A DNA stretch of 64,000 nucleotides from Brumimicrobium salinarum (lineage in GTDB: Bacteria; Bacteroidota; Bacteroidia; Flavobacteriales_D; Crocinitomicaceae): assembly GCF_002844555.1 (NCBI RefSeq), contig NZ_PJNI01000005.1:1-64000 (forward strand), read 5' to 3'. Below the pieces are notes generated by a model, which worked only from the letters and a program-made list of their open reading frames with translations, ran no database searches and had not been told where the DNA came from. Positions 1 through 8,880 of the stretch are shown here, piece by piece. The stretch's first letter is position 1; each line of letters opens with the position of its first letter. A program made the translations under genes and the position numbers.

Positions 1-1652
1 TCTGACTACTTGTATAAGTTGTTCCGTTAATTACGATTGATTCACACGCTTCAACTGATTCGGAGTGATTTACAGGTTGATTTATCGTTAAATTAAGTGT
101 TACCAAAGAATCGCAACCTTCAGCATTGAGAAGTGTATAAGTTGCTGTACTATTTGAAGAGGTATAAGTAACACCATCCATCCAAGTAAAGCTTTCACAA
201 GCAGTCTGGGTGTCTGTACCTGTATTACTACAATCTCCTAATTTAATAACAAATCCATCTGTTCCAGTAGCAGTTAAATTATTCACTCCTACTCTAGGAT
301 CAAAATCAACTGTTTCCTGAAAATCTCCTCCAACATAAACAAAACCATTGACATCCACATCAACAGTAAACCCAATATCAGAACCAGTTGATGACCCAAA
401 GCCATTCACATCTACAAAAACACCATTATCATCATATTGCGCAATAAACACATCATTTTGGCCATTAGAGGTGACCGAGTTTGGTGTTCCTCCCATATTA
501 AAATCTACAGTCCCCTTAAAGTATCCTGTGACATAAACTTGATCATTTGCACTTAAAGCAATATCTCTGGCAGCTGACCGATCTGTTCCTCCCAACTGAT
601 TGACCCAAACTAAGTTTCCATCATTATCATATTTAGCGAGGTACGCATCATTATTCCCTAAAGAATTTAAATTCGTTGTTCCTGCATTAGGGTCGAAATC
701 AGCAGTACTTTTGAATTCTCCAGCGAGATATAAATCACCTAAAGCACTGATGCTAATCGATAAGGTATTTGCATTTCCAGAACCTCCAATTTGCTTTGCC
801 CAAACAAAATCGCCCAAATTATCCAATTTCATGAAAAACGCATCAACAAATCCAACACTAGAAGTCATTGAGAAATTCGAAGCATTTGGATCGAAATCGA
901 TTGTTTCATGAAAGTATCCTACCACAAAAGCATTATCATTATTATCAAGTTGAATATCTACTGCAGAAATTTCTGAATTTCCCTTTAATTGTCTCACCCA
1001 AATAAAATCACCATTGTTATCTAATTTTAAAACAAATGCGTCAAAAGCGTTTTGTGCCGATAGATTTTCCACACCAGCACCGGGATCAAAATCCACAGTT
1101 CCATAAAAAGAACCTGTCGTATAAACATTACCTGCATTATCAACTGTGACTGAATAAGCATCCTGTTGGGAAGTACCTCCAATTTGTCTAACCCAAATTA
1201 AAGCCCCATTAGCATCATATTTGGCAACAAAGCCGTCCTGCGAATCTACTGCCGTAAGGCTCACTGTATTGACGCTCGGATCAAAATCCACAGTGTTTTG
1301 AAAAGCTCCTGACACATACAGGTTACCACCATTATCGACTGCTACATCATACACATAATCAGCTGACGTACCTCCTAATTTAAAAGCCCATTGAAAGTTT
1401 CCATCAACATCCAACTTAGAAACGAATCCTTCATAACCTCCATCAGAAACAAGGTTAAAATTTGATCCAGCGGGGTCAAAATCGGCTGTTCCAGCAAATA
1501 CTCCTCCAGTAAATACATTTCCAGATAAATCTGTGGCCATAGCTCTAACATTACCGTCTTGTTGTTTCGCCCATTTCAAACTAGCTATTTGTGCATAGCT
1601 CATTTGCATACACAAGAAGAAAGATATAAAAAGTAGTAATTGTTTTTTCATT
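1..1652 (-). CDS. Secreted beta-propeller-like repeat protein (partial, C-terminus beyond window)
   Basis: Open from an ATG at 1652 to the left edge, so about 550 N-terminal residues are visible and the C-terminus is missing. It begins with a signal peptide (MKKQLLLFISFFLCMQMSYA). About eight repeats of roughly 55-60 residues follow, each carrying a version of 'G.F..TVDFDP' and 'D.F..K.D..G...W..Q.GG', the pattern of SBBP/delta-60-type beta-propeller proteins of Bacteroidota. After the repeats comes a 'C.SF.W..G..YT.S....Y.L.N..GCDS..TL.LTI' module, a motif that repeats in large T9SS-exported surface proteins. By inference it is exported by T9SS, with the sorting domain outside the window. 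It lies downstream of the DUF4956/VTC pair on the same strand but 112 bp away. The ligand is unknown. Confidence 0.85.
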
Positions 1653-1763
1653 TGTTGTAGTTTTATTTTGGTGACAAAGGTATGCAATTTATTATCCTAA
1701 ATAAAAAACATTTAAGATTTAGAAATAATCTAAACAACCTAAAATTGAATAACCAGTTTCTTA

Positions 1764-2384
1764 TTACTTATAATAGACCTTTACCTCGGCTGTATCATTC
1801 AAAAAATTAGTATTACCAACTTCAAAACGGATTATAGTTAGTCCTGTTCTTTGCTCCAAATCATGTTTCATTTCATTGTAATTTTCGGGTCTAATTAGAT
1901 CAATTTTCTCATAAATTACTATTTTCATTTGTTCATTGTCCTTCCACCAAAAATATTCTAACCCTGATATAATGATAATCACAGTTCCATTTAGCAATAA
2001 AACTTCCAATAAACTAATTTCCTCTGTTGCCATTGCGTTTATTACCGAAAGTCCTATCACAACAAATAGATAAGTCATCTCCTTTATTTCAATGGTTTGT
2101 GTTCGGTAACGGATAATTCCAAAAATAGCAAAGAGACCCAAGCCCATACCTATGCCAATATCAAACTTTTTAAGTGCGAAGGACAGAAAAAACGTAACCA
2201 ATCCTATCAACAAATAAGTAAAAACATAATCCTTCCTTTTAGTTTTTGGATAGTAAACCCATCTAACAATAATCGTTAAGAAGAAAAAATTGAGTAACAA
2301 ACGAAAAAGTAAACTAAATATTGCTGGATTATAAATCTGAATATTTAGCATTTCGGTAAATTGAGTAGACATTTCAAGAAGCAT
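1764..2384 (-). CDS. DUF4956 domain membrane protein
   Basis: A 206-residue integral membrane protein with about five hydrophobic segments (roughly residues 28-42, 54-70, 78-90, 104-118 and 126-144). A conserved 'G.GLGLFAIFGIIRYRT..I..KEMTYLF' core is typical of the DUF4956 family, and a soluble C-terminal tail follows. The start overlaps the end of the VTC-domain gene upstream by 11 bp, so the two are probably co-translated. In many bacteria DUF4956 proteins sit beside a VTC/CYTH-type polyphosphate polymerase domain protein, which suggests that the two act together at the membrane, but the reaction is not established. An ATG at 2369 would give a slightly shorter protein. Confidence 0.85.
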   Translation of the reverse strand: MLLEMSTQFTEMLNIQIYNPAIFSLLFRLLLNFFFLTIIVRWVYYPKTKRKDYVFTYLLIGLVTFFLSFALKKFDIGIGMGLGLFAIFGIIRYRTQTIEIKEMTYLFVVIGLSVINAMATEEISLLEVLLLNGTVIIIISGLEYFWWKDNEQMKIVIYEKIDLIRPENYNEMKHDLEQRTGLTIIRFEVGNTNFLNDTAEVKVYYK

Positions 2385-3126
2385 TATTTAAGGCTTTTAA
2401 TTTATTGAAAGAATATTTAAAGTTATTGTATTTAATGGGTTGGTCAAAAGTAAACAATGTTCCCAAGCAATATTTACTCAATTTTGATGGACGTAACTGC
2501 TGCTTTTTCATATATTGATATGCGAAAGAATTGCGATTTACATAAGCCTGTTTTAGTTCAGCAATCACGATATTTTCAAAATATACTGACTTGCCTTCGA
2601 ACTGGAAACTAATATTCAGATCTAAAGTAAATCTTTCCATTAATTCTTCATTAACTAAAGTTATGCGTTGATAAGTGTTTAAAAGTTGAGGGTCCAAATG
2701 GGGTAATTCAGGAAACTTCTCAATTAAAAATGTAGTCGCCTTCACACCAAGATTATGCTGAAACTTATCCACTTGAATCCTACGTTTTATAGTTCTATTT
2801 TGACACCTTTCCTTTACTTCAAAAAAGGTGTTATCCGAATTCCCATATTTACGGTAACGCACTTTATATCTATGATCTTTACCATTATGATGATCCAAGT
2901 AAAATGTTTTACTTGGTGTGTCGAAGTAAATGTTTTCATAATTCGCTATTCGTTGTTGATTAACGACTAAGACGTGGTACTTATCTTGCAATTCGATTAA
3001 AAGTTCCGGTAAATCCTCCACACGAAAAACAAACTTTGTATCCACACGATTCATTAATTGAGCATCAATTAACGCTGGCAAGCTAATCGATTGAAAATGT
3101 GAAAGTAATTCCGTATAATTTTCCAT
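2374..3126 (-). CDS. VTC-domain (polyphosphate polymerase-like) protein
   Basis: A 250-residue soluble protein with the VTC tunnel-fold signatures: 'NRVDTKFVF' near residue 26, 'YFDT' near 68, a basic 'HRYKVRYRKY' near 85, 'FEVKER' near 103, 'KRRI' and a late 'IAELKQ'. These are the positions that bind triphosphate or polyphosphate in VTC4, so phosphate-polymer chemistry is plausible. The protein lacks the SPX domain of eukaryotic VTC and has no membrane segment of its own. It is the first gene of a minus-strand pair with the DUF4956 membrane protein (11-bp overlap). Family membership is seen; polyphosphate synthesis is inferred only. Confidence 0.85.
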   Translation of the reverse strand: MENYTELLSHFQSISLPALIDAQLMNRVDTKFVFRVEDLPELLIELQDKYHVLVVNQQRIANYENIYFDTPSKTFYLDHHNGKDHRYKVRYRKYGNSDNTFFEVKERCQNRTIKRRIQVDKFQHNLGVKATTFLIEKFPELPHLDPQLLNTYQRITLVNEELMERFTLDLNISFQFEGKSVYFENIVIAELKQAYVNRNSFAYQYMKKQQLRPSKLSKYCLGTLFTFDQPIKYNNFKYSFNKLKALNNAS

Positions 3127-3271
3127 GTGCGCATAAAAATATAAATTGCCTTTCGAATGATGCGTATATTTCGAGAAAAATAGTCAAAAAAATATCATCC
3201 CTTTGAATAATCCTTATATTTTAGCCTTCCATATAAGGAATTGCATTCTTTTATGGATAATAGAATAAATT

Positions 3272-3742
3272 ATGAAGAAAGAATTCAAATTTTCCTATCA
3301 ATATGTTAATTCGGTTGATGAATTAACAGCCGAACAGCAAAAAACTGTTTCAGCAGCAGAAAAAGCAGCAAAAAATGCCTATGCTCCTTATTCAAGATTT
3401 AAAGTTGGCGCTGCGTTACTGCTCAAAGACGACACGATTGTTATTGGCAGTAATCAAGAGAATAAAGCCTATCCAACAGGACTGTGTGCAGAGCGCGTTG
3501 CATTATTTTCCTATGGTGCACAACAGAAAAAACAAGGAATAAAATCAATTGCAATAGTTGGAGACGGTGACCTATTAAAAGCTGGGGATATTTTTTCACC
3601 CTGTGGTGCTTGTCGCCAAGCCATGGCTGAATACACTGATATGCAAGGCGAATCATTTGAAATCATACTTAAAAACGGTGATGGTAGTTTCACTATTTTT
3701 GAAGGAATACGCCATTTACTTCCTTTTATTTTTGGTAGTTAA
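3272..3742 (+). CDS. cdd: Cytidine deaminase
   Basis: A 156-residue enzyme hydrolysing cytidine/deoxycytidine to uridine/deoxyuridine in pyrimidine salvage. The zinc site is complete: 'CAER' (Cys72 ligand, Glu74 proton shuttle) and 'PCGACRQ' (Cys111 and Cys114 ligands), and the substrate-binding 'NAYAPYSRFKVGAAL' segment is present near residues 35-49. The length fits the homotetrameric family, with about 20 extra N-terminal residues as often seen in Bacteroidota. It stands alone, on the plus strand, divergent from the VTC gene and 90 bp upstream of pdhA. Confidence 0.95.
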   Translation: MKKEFKFSYQYVNSVDELTAEQQKTVSAAEKAAKNAYAPYSRFKVGAALLLKDDTIVIGSNQENKAYPTGLCAERVALFSYGAQQKKQGIKSIAIVGDGDLLKAGDIFSPCGACRQAMAEYTDMQGESFEIILKNGDGSFTIFEGIRHLLPFIFGS

Positions 3743-3797
3743 CAACTATTTTCACTAATTCTAATGTTAGATAGTTATTTTAAAAAAATATATATTC

Positions 3798-3805
3798 TAT
3801 ATTTG
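3798..3805 (+). promoter_or_regulatory. Putative -7 box (TAnnTTTG) of pdhA
   Basis: TATATTTG matches the Bacteroidota sigma-A -7 consensus and lies 27 bp before the pdhA ATG. I see no clear TTG at the -33 position, so this is a partial match. Confidence 0.45.
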
Positions 3806-3832
3806 TCACATCGTATTAAACTGTATTAAACT

Positions 3833-4885
3833 ATGGCAGCAAAATCATCAGAAAAACCCAAGAAAACAACGAAAAAGGAAAGTGCTTCGAAAAAGCAAAA
3901 ATTCTCAAAGGAAACTTACATCAAATGGTATAAGGATATGCTATTGATGCGGAAATTTGAAGAAAAGGCCGGACAACTTTATATCCAACAGAAATTTGGT
4001 GGATTTTGTCACTTATACATTGGTCAAGAAGCAGTAGTTGCTGGAACAGTAAGCGCTACCCGACCAAGTGATTTCCACATGACGGCCTATCGTGATCATG
4101 CGCATCCAATAGGTTTAGGAACGGATGTCCGCAAATTAATGGCTGAATTGTACGGACGTAAAACTGGTATTTCAAAGGGTAAAGGTGGTTCAATGCACTT
4201 TTTCGATAAGGAAAAAAACTTTTTGGGAGGTCATGGAATTGTTGGCGCACAAATACCTATGGGAGCTGGTGTTGCATTTGCAGAAAAATACAAAGGTACG
4301 GACAACGTAACTATGGTTTCGTTTGGTGATGGTGCGGCAAGACAAGGTGCACTTCACGAAACATTCAACATGGCAATGCTATGGAAGCTTCCTGTTATAT
4401 TTATTGTGGAAAACAATAATTATGCAATGGGAACTTCTGTCGAAAGAACCACGAATGTTATGGATTTATCAAAGCTCGGTTCTTCTTATGAAATGCCATC
4501 TTTTGTGGTAAATGGTATGTCACCTGAAGAGGTTCATGAGGCTGTTGCAATGGCTGCAGATCGTGCAAGAAAAGGAGATGGACCAACTTTATTAGACATT
4601 AAAACCTATAGATACAAAGGTCATTCAATGTCAGATCCTCAAAAATACAGAACAAAAGACGAGGTTAAGGAATACCAATCAAAAGACCCAATTGAGCATT
4701 GCTTGAAGGTAATTAAAGAAAATAAATACCTTAAAGAAGATGAAATTAAAGAAATTCAGGATTGGGTAGCTAATGAGGTGAAAGAAGCGATCGAATTCGC
4801 TGAAAATTCAGATTATCCAACTAAAGATGAACTCTACAAGGACGTTTATAAATCTGAAGATTATCCATTTATTATTGAATACTAA
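3833..4885 (+). CDS. pdhA: Pyruvate dehydrogenase E1 component, alpha subunit
   Basis: 350 residues. The thiamine diphosphate motif runs from 'GDGAARQG' (about 165-172) to 'VENNNYAMGT' (about 192-201), and the phosphorylation-loop-like 'YRYKGHSMSDP' follows. Together with the beta subunit it decarboxylates pyruvate and reductively acetylates the E2 lipoyl group. The N-terminus carries a Lys/Ser-rich leader of about 25 residues before the catalytic domain. The E2 gene follows after 14 bp, but no E1 beta gene is in the window; in Bacteroidota pdhB is often elsewhere. The branched-chain 2-oxoacid E1 alpha family is close, but the sequence reads as the pyruvate type. Confidence 0.93.
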   Translation: MAAKSSEKPKKTTKKESASKKQKFSKETYIKWYKDMLLMRKFEEKAGQLYIQQKFGGFCHLYIGQEAVVAGTVSATRPSDFHMTAYRDHAHPIGLGTDVRKLMAELYGRKTGISKGKGGSMHFFDKEKNFLGGHGIVGAQIPMGAGVAFAEKYKGTDNVTMVSFGDGAARQGALHETFNMAMLWKLPVIFIVENNNYAMGTSVERTTNVMDLSKLGSSYEMPSFVVNGMSPEEVHEAVAMAADRARKGDGPTLLDIKTYRYKGHSMSDPQKYRTKDEVKEYQSKDPIEHCLKVIKENKYLKEDEIKEIQDWVANEVKEAIEFAENSDYPTKDELYKDVYKSEDYPFIIEY

Positions 4886-4899
4886 AAAATTAGAAAACA

Positions 4900-6204
4900 A
4901 TGGCTGAAGTTATTTTAATGCCCAAACTATCAGATACAATGACCGAAGGTGTCGTTGCTGAATGGCATAAAAAAATTGGAGATGATGTAGAATCAGGTGA
5001 ATTACTCGCTGAAATTGAAACAGATAAAGCGACTATGGAGTTTGAATCATTTTATGATGGAAAACTTTTATACATCGGGGTTGAAAAAGGCCAGGGAGCT
5101 CCTGTAAATGATATCCTTGCCATAATTGGTGATGAAGGTGAAGATGTTGATCAATTAATTGAAGAAAACAAAGCTAAAGATTCTTCAAACGATGAATCTG
5201 CTGAGGAAACACCTGAACCTGATACAGAAGATTTAAAAACAAAGAAAGAAGAGCCTAAAGAAAATGAGAAGAATGTTAAAACAAGTTCATCTTCTAATCA
5301 AGATAAAACAAGTAGCAGTTCTTCCGACAATGGAACACGTATTTTTGCCTCTCCGCTAGCTAAAAAATTAGCAGAAGAGAAGAATATTGACCTTAATGAT
5401 GTTGAAGGTTCTGGAGAAAATGGCAGAATTGTAAAAAGAGATATAGAAAGCTATAAACCAGAGGACAGACCTAAAAATAGCGCAAAAAGTAAGTCTTCAT
5501 CAAACGGAGGAAATGTATTAACAGAGTCTTACACAGATGAGAACATTTCTCAAATGCGAAAAACCATTGCTAAGCGTTTAGCAGAGAGCAAGTTTTCAGC
5601 ACCACATTTCTACTTAACCTTAGAAATTGACATGGACAATGCGATAACTGCCAGAAAAGCAGTAAACGCAAACGATGGAGTTAGAATTTCATTTAACGAC
5701 ATGGTTATTAAAGCATGTGCTGTTGCCCTTAAAAAGCATCCAAATGTTAATAGTGCATGGATGGGTGATAAAATTAGAAGATATGACCATGTGAATATTG
5801 GTGTTGCTGTAGCTGTTGAAGAAGGTTTACTTGTTCCAGTTGTTCGTTTTGCTGACTCGAAAGGTTTAATGGAAATTGGTTCAGAAGTAAAAGAATATGC
5901 TCAAAAGGCAAAAGATAAAAAATTACAACCAGAAGATTGGGAAGGAAATACATTTACCATCTCTAACTTAGGAATGTATAATATTGAAGAATTTACAGCA
6001 ATTATAAATCCACCTGACAGCTGTATTTTAGCTATCGGAGGAATCAAACAAGTTCCAGTAGTAAAAGATGGGCAAGTGGTTCCAGGAAATATTATGAAAG
6101 TAACTTTATCGTGTGATCATAGAGTCGTTGATGGGGTTACAGGAGCAGAATTCTTAAATACATTTAAGTCATACATGGAGAATCCAATGATGATGCTTGT
6201 GTAA
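4900..6204 (+). CDS. pdhC: Pyruvate dehydrogenase E2, dihydrolipoamide acetyltransferase
   Basis: 434 residues with the E2 order: an N-terminal lipoyl domain with the lipoylated lysine in 'ETDKATMEFES' (Lys43), an acidic Ser/Lys-rich linker (about 110-145), a peripheral-subunit-binding domain ('ASPLAKKLAEEKNIDL', about 149-185), a second Ser/Lys/Asn linker, and a catalytic acetyltransferase core ending in 'DHRVVDG' (His407 active site). It carries the acetyl group from E1 to coenzyme A. There is only one lipoyl domain. It is co-oriented with pdhA (14-bp gap) and followed by a hairpin terminator, so the two form a short operon. Confidence 0.95.
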   Translation: MAEVILMPKLSDTMTEGVVAEWHKKIGDDVESGELLAEIETDKATMEFESFYDGKLLYIGVEKGQGAPVNDILAIIGDEGEDVDQLIEENKAKDSSNDESAEETPEPDTEDLKTKKEEPKENEKNVKTSSSSNQDKTSSSSSDNGTRIFASPLAKKLAEEKNIDLNDVEGSGENGRIVKRDIESYKPEDRPKNSAKSKSSSNGGNVLTESYTDENISQMRKTIAKRLAESKFSAPHFYLTLEIDMDNAITARKAVNANDGVRISFNDMVIKACAVALKKHPNVNSAWMGDKIRRYDHVNIGVAVAVEEGLLVPVVRFADSKGLMEIGSEVKEYAQKAKDKKLQPEDWEGNTFTISNLGMYNIEEFTAIINPPDSCILAIGGIKQVPVVKDGQVVPGNIMKVTLSCDHRVVDGVTGAEFLNTFKSYMENPMMMLV

Positions 6205-6225
6205 TTTTAATGAACAATAATATAT

Positions 6226-6260
6226 AAAGCGTCCATTCAATTCTGTTTGGGCGCTTTTTT
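6226..6260 (+). terminator. Rho-independent terminator after the pdh operon
   Basis: A stem of AAAGCG(T)CC paired with GGGCGCTTT is followed by a T run, 21 bp after the E2 stop. Confidence 0.8.
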
Positions 6261-6405
6261 TATACCTTATATCTCATCAACAAAATAAACTAACCATTTG
6301 CAAACAAATCCTTATCCACATAGAATATTTAAAATAAAACTGAACAAACGGTATTTAAACTATTTAAGTTTATTTAGAATGAATAAAAATACCAACAACT
6401 AGGTA

Positions 6406-6436
6406 TTGTAAAATCTCGTGCCCTACTCTATTTTTG
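6406..6436 (+). promoter_or_regulatory. Promoter of feoA, predicted leaderless
   Basis: TTG (6406-6408), 20 bp, then TATTTTTG (6429-6436) is a good match to the Bacteroidota TTG/TAnnTTTG promoter. The ATG at 6442 is only 5 bp past the -7 box, so transcription should start at or next to the start codon. Confidence 0.6.
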
Positions 6437-6441
6437 TAAGT

Positions 6442-6675
6442 ATGGAAAAGACAAGCATTGCAACGTTAAAGAAAGGAGCACGGGGAATCATTACTGAGAT
6501 TAAGCAAAGTGAAGTTTCACAAAGATTAATAGAAATGGGCTTAACACCTGGAACATCTTTTCAAATTCGTTCAATCTCTCCATTTGGTGATCCAATCGCG
6601 ATTCGCTTAAATGATTTCGCTGTAAGCTTGAGACTAATTGATGCTTTGAATATTATTGTGATGCCTAAATCTTAA
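6442..6675 (+). CDS. feoA: FeoA-domain protein, stand-alone
   Basis: A 77-residue SH3-like FeoA protein with the signature 'ISQRLIEMGLTPGT'-type core (here VSQRLIEMGLTPGTSF), 'PFGDPIAIRL' and 'LRLIDALNIIV'. FeoA supports ferrous iron uptake by FeoB, but no feoB is in the window; single FeoA proteins may act as accessory or regulatory factors. I chose the ATG at 6442 over the in-frame GTG at 6418 because a strong promoter ends at 6436, between the two, so the GTG would not be in the transcript. Confidence 0.85.
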   Translation: MEKTSIATLKKGARGIITEIKQSEVSQRLIEMGLTPGTSFQIRSISPFGDPIAIRLNDFAVSLRLIDALNIIVMPKS

Positions 6676-7201
6676 TTAATTTTCACCACAAATTACCACA
6701 TTCGTCAGAAAGCTGTTAGATTTTGCTTTATAAATCTTTTTATGCTTTGATTTGAAGAAATCATTTTTCAAAAAGCAAGAAAGAAAATCTCTCAAAAAAC
6801 AAATATTTTATGTTTGATTGTCATTAGTAACAATTGAAGTAAAATAATTGATTTCCTATATTTATGCTAGGATAGATTTAATATGATTTCTCCAGCTATA
6901 AAATCAAGAACTTCATAGATACCACACATAACAGTCGGTTAAGTTTGGGACGCCTCTAAAATTGTTAGTGATATTATAGCGGGGAATCAATAAAGAAATC
7001 ATGTTTTTTGTTTTTAAAAGACAACTCTATTAATTTTAACACAAAATAGTATATCAGGGAAAACCCTATAAATCAAAATTATTTATTGCAGTTATTAAAA
7101 TTAAATTAATTTTACTGTCAAATTTTAATGGAGTTCAGAAACCATCAAAAACGGGGCGAAGCCGAAAAGCCATACGAGTAGGCAAACAAAAAAACTATTT
7201 T
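6676..7201. other. Gene-free stretch upstream of the TRL-like gene
   Basis: 526 bp with no credible coding sequence in either strand. It contains a small palindrome (7056-7067) and a run of short A/T-rich repeats. A moderately GC-rich patch (7150-7185) lies just before the TRL-like gene and could be a leader RNA, but I cannot fold it convincingly. Confidence 0.5.
7056..7067. promoter_or_regulatory. Palindrome AGGG-AAAA-CCCT
   Basis: A perfect 4-bp inverted repeat around four A, in an AT-rich setting about 135 bp upstream of the TRL-like gene. It is shaped like a dimeric regulator site, but the arms are short and no regulator is nearby. Confidence 0.25.
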
Positions 7202-7485
7202 ATGTTAAAAAAATCAAACCAATCGTCGCAATGCTAGCGATAACCGCAATGTTGGCAAGTTGTTCATTAACTATGCCTGTTAACGCAACAAGTAACCCTG
7301 TTGGGGATAAAGTTGGAACAGCTAAAGCAACAGGATTCTTAGGGATTCTTTTCTTTGATGCTGATGCTAGTATCAGTACTGCTGCTAAAAACGGAGGAAT
7401 TACTGAAATTTCTACAGTAGACATTAAGCACACGAGTATTTTAAACATCGTTGTTACCTACGAAACAATCGTAACAGGTAAATAA
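7202..7485 (+). CDS. TRL-like family lipoprotein, start disrupted by a 1-nt frameshift
   Basis: The body reads as a TRL-like protein (PF13146-type): a lipobox in 'ITAMLASC', then 'NPVGDKVGTAKATGFLGILFFDADASISTAAKNGG' split by short turns, ending 'YETIVTGK'. The ATG at 7202 is one frame off: it is followed by TT and seven A (7207-7213). One more A would give MLKKIKPIVAMLAITAMLASC, a normal lipoprotein signal. As written, the only in-frame starts are ATG 7231 or 7246, which remove the positively charged n-region. Either the A run is under-called or the start is rescued by slippage. Function is unknown. A hairpin terminator follows. Confidence 0.65.
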
Positions 7486-7494
7486 ACATGAACT

Positions 7495-7530
7495 TAGGAG
7501 AGTCGATCTATGGTCTTCTCTCCTATTTTA
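7495..7530 (+). terminator. Terminator after the TRL-like gene
   Basis: An 8-bp perfect stem (TAGGAGAG / CTCTCCTA) is followed by TTTTA. It ends just before the next gene and argues that the lipoprotein gene starts at 7543 rather than at an in-frame ATG at 7510. Confidence 0.65.
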
Positions 7531-7542
7531 CTGAATCTATTT

Positions 7543-8037
7543 ATGAAAAAATCCATCTATTTGTTGCTTTTCTTTGCATTAACAGCCTGTACCACAAGCA
7601 ATCAATCAAATGAAGAAATCATACTCTTTAATAATATTGGTTTTAAAATTAATAACCATGAAAAAGAGATAAAACCATCGATCCAAATAAAAGAGAATTA
7701 TCTCGCTAAAATCTCTAACAAAAAGAATCAAATTCCACTATTTAAAATAATAAAGGGAAAAAATCATCATATCTTTATTGGTCTACCCGTTGCAACATCG
7801 CTTGAAAATCTGCATAAAAACAACCTTATGGAAGATGCAATTAAATTAGAAAACAAGTTTGATAAACACCACTATGATTTTAATCAATTTCAGAATCAAG
7901 ATACTCTGTTGACAGAATATACACGTTTATTGAATAATAATTTGATTTATATCTTAGCTGTTACAACAAACAAGGAATTATCAGATAGTTTATTTACTTT
8001 TGAAAAATTATCAGATCGAATAAAGAAAATAGAATGA
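7543..8037 (+). CDS. Hypothetical lipoprotein
   Basis: 164 residues from the ATG at 7543: MKKSIYLLLFFALTAC gives a classic lipoprotein signal with the lipidated Cys at residue 16. An in-frame ATG at 7510 would place 11 extra residues before the signal and lies inside the upstream terminator, so I reject it. The mature part is Lys/Asn/Ile-rich with no domain I recognise. Its last 4 bp overlap the start of the next lipoprotein gene (ATGA), so the two are an operon. I do not know the function. Confidence 0.7.
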   Translation: MKKSIYLLLFFALTACTTSNQSNEEIILFNNIGFKINNHEKEIKPSIQIKENYLAKISNKKNQIPLFKIIKGKNHHIFIGLPVATSLENLHKNNLMEDAIKLENKFDKHHYDFNQFQNQDTLLTEYTRLLNNNLIYILAVTTNKELSDSLFTFEKLSDRIKKIE

Positions 8038-8603
8038 ATTTAACATCTCAAAACAAACAATTAAGTAAAACTAAACATTTGATTGTTTTCCTCATAATTA
8101 CATTTTTTATTTCTAGTTGTATGTCCCTAAAGCCTGGCTCTTCAAAATCAGGGAAGAAATATTATCAAACCTTCTATGTGGGTGATAAGGGCAATCAATA
8201 TTTCATAAAACCAATGGAGTTTGAAAATAAAAAGTTAAAAAACGAATTATTTATGGACTTCACCATTCGTTACAAAGATGATATAAACACCACAACCACA
8301 CTCAATTACAGCGCTAAAATAGAAGATATAATAAGAGAAGTAGACAGTCTAGTCATTTCAAATTCTATTCATAGCGTGAAACAAACACAAAATGACTTGC
8401 TCTTTAATGCAAGGGAGGATGATAAATTTGAATCGAGATTTTCAACAGAAATTATTTTAAAAGAATTGAAATTGATATTTAATGATCCTAACTGGAAAGT
8501 GGAATTATACGCAAATTCAAAAAAATACTCTTTTACGCCAAAAAGAAAAACATCAAAAAAGATAATTACACTTTACAATAACGTATTTGTTTTATTTGAA
8601 TGA
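8034..8603 (+). CDS. Hypothetical lipoprotein
   Basis: 189 residues. After about 14 polar residues a hydrophobic stretch ends in 'FFISSC', a lipobox (Cys29). The mature region is mixed alpha/beta with no recognisable family. It overlaps the previous lipoprotein gene by 4 bp, which suggests that the two proteins work together at the outer membrane or periplasm. A shorter start is not available, and the long n-region is unusual but tolerated in Bacteroidota. Confidence 0.65.
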   Translation: MNLTSQNKQLSKTKHLIVFLIITFFISSCMSLKPGSSKSGKKYYQTFYVGDKGNQYFIKPMEFENKKLKNELFMDFTIRYKDDINTTTTLNYSAKIEDIIREVDSLVISNSIHSVKQTQNDLLFNAREDDKFESRFSTEIILKELKLIFNDPNWKVELYANSKKYSFTPKRKTSKKIITLYNNVFVLFE

Positions 8604-8655
8604 ATGCTCACGGTTGAAGAGACTATAAAAGCAATTGTTAAAAATTATAAGTAAC

Positions 8656-8880
8656 CTACTTATTGATATAGAATAAGTTTGATTTATCAAATAAGACGTT
8701 TTCTTTTTCTTTGAAGATTATCTTTATGATGACAACTTCCTCTGATAGCTCAAAATAGTCAAAACCTCTTCTTTTTTTCATTATTGTAACCTACAACAAG
8801 CTCATATAGAAGTACTGAATCATCTTCTTCAATAATGTTCTTGTAAAAATTTTTGAGAAATTGTAATTTAACGGGATGTT
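8656..8880 (-). pseudogene. Possible short gene remnant, frameshifted
   Basis: The minus strand encodes a protein-like segment (FLKNFYKNIIEEDDSVLLYE then LVVGYNNEK) that leaves frame at an A run near 8778. It continues in the next frame as 'GFDYFELSEEVVIIK' and on to a stop at 8656. The second part alone is a 41-codon ORF starting MKKRRGFDYF. The upstream end runs into the ZIP gene start. It may be a decayed gene or chance; I recognise no family. Confidence 0.25.

Noticed and set aside
348-911. Two plus-strand ORFs (348-536 and 600-911)
   Set aside because: They lie antisense inside the large minus-strand repeat protein, whose repeats explain the coding pattern; the plus translations have no protein-like character.
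7510-7542. Upstream ATG for the lipoprotein at 7543
   Set aside because: It falls within the stem-loop terminator of the preceding gene and puts extra residues before the lipoprotein signal.
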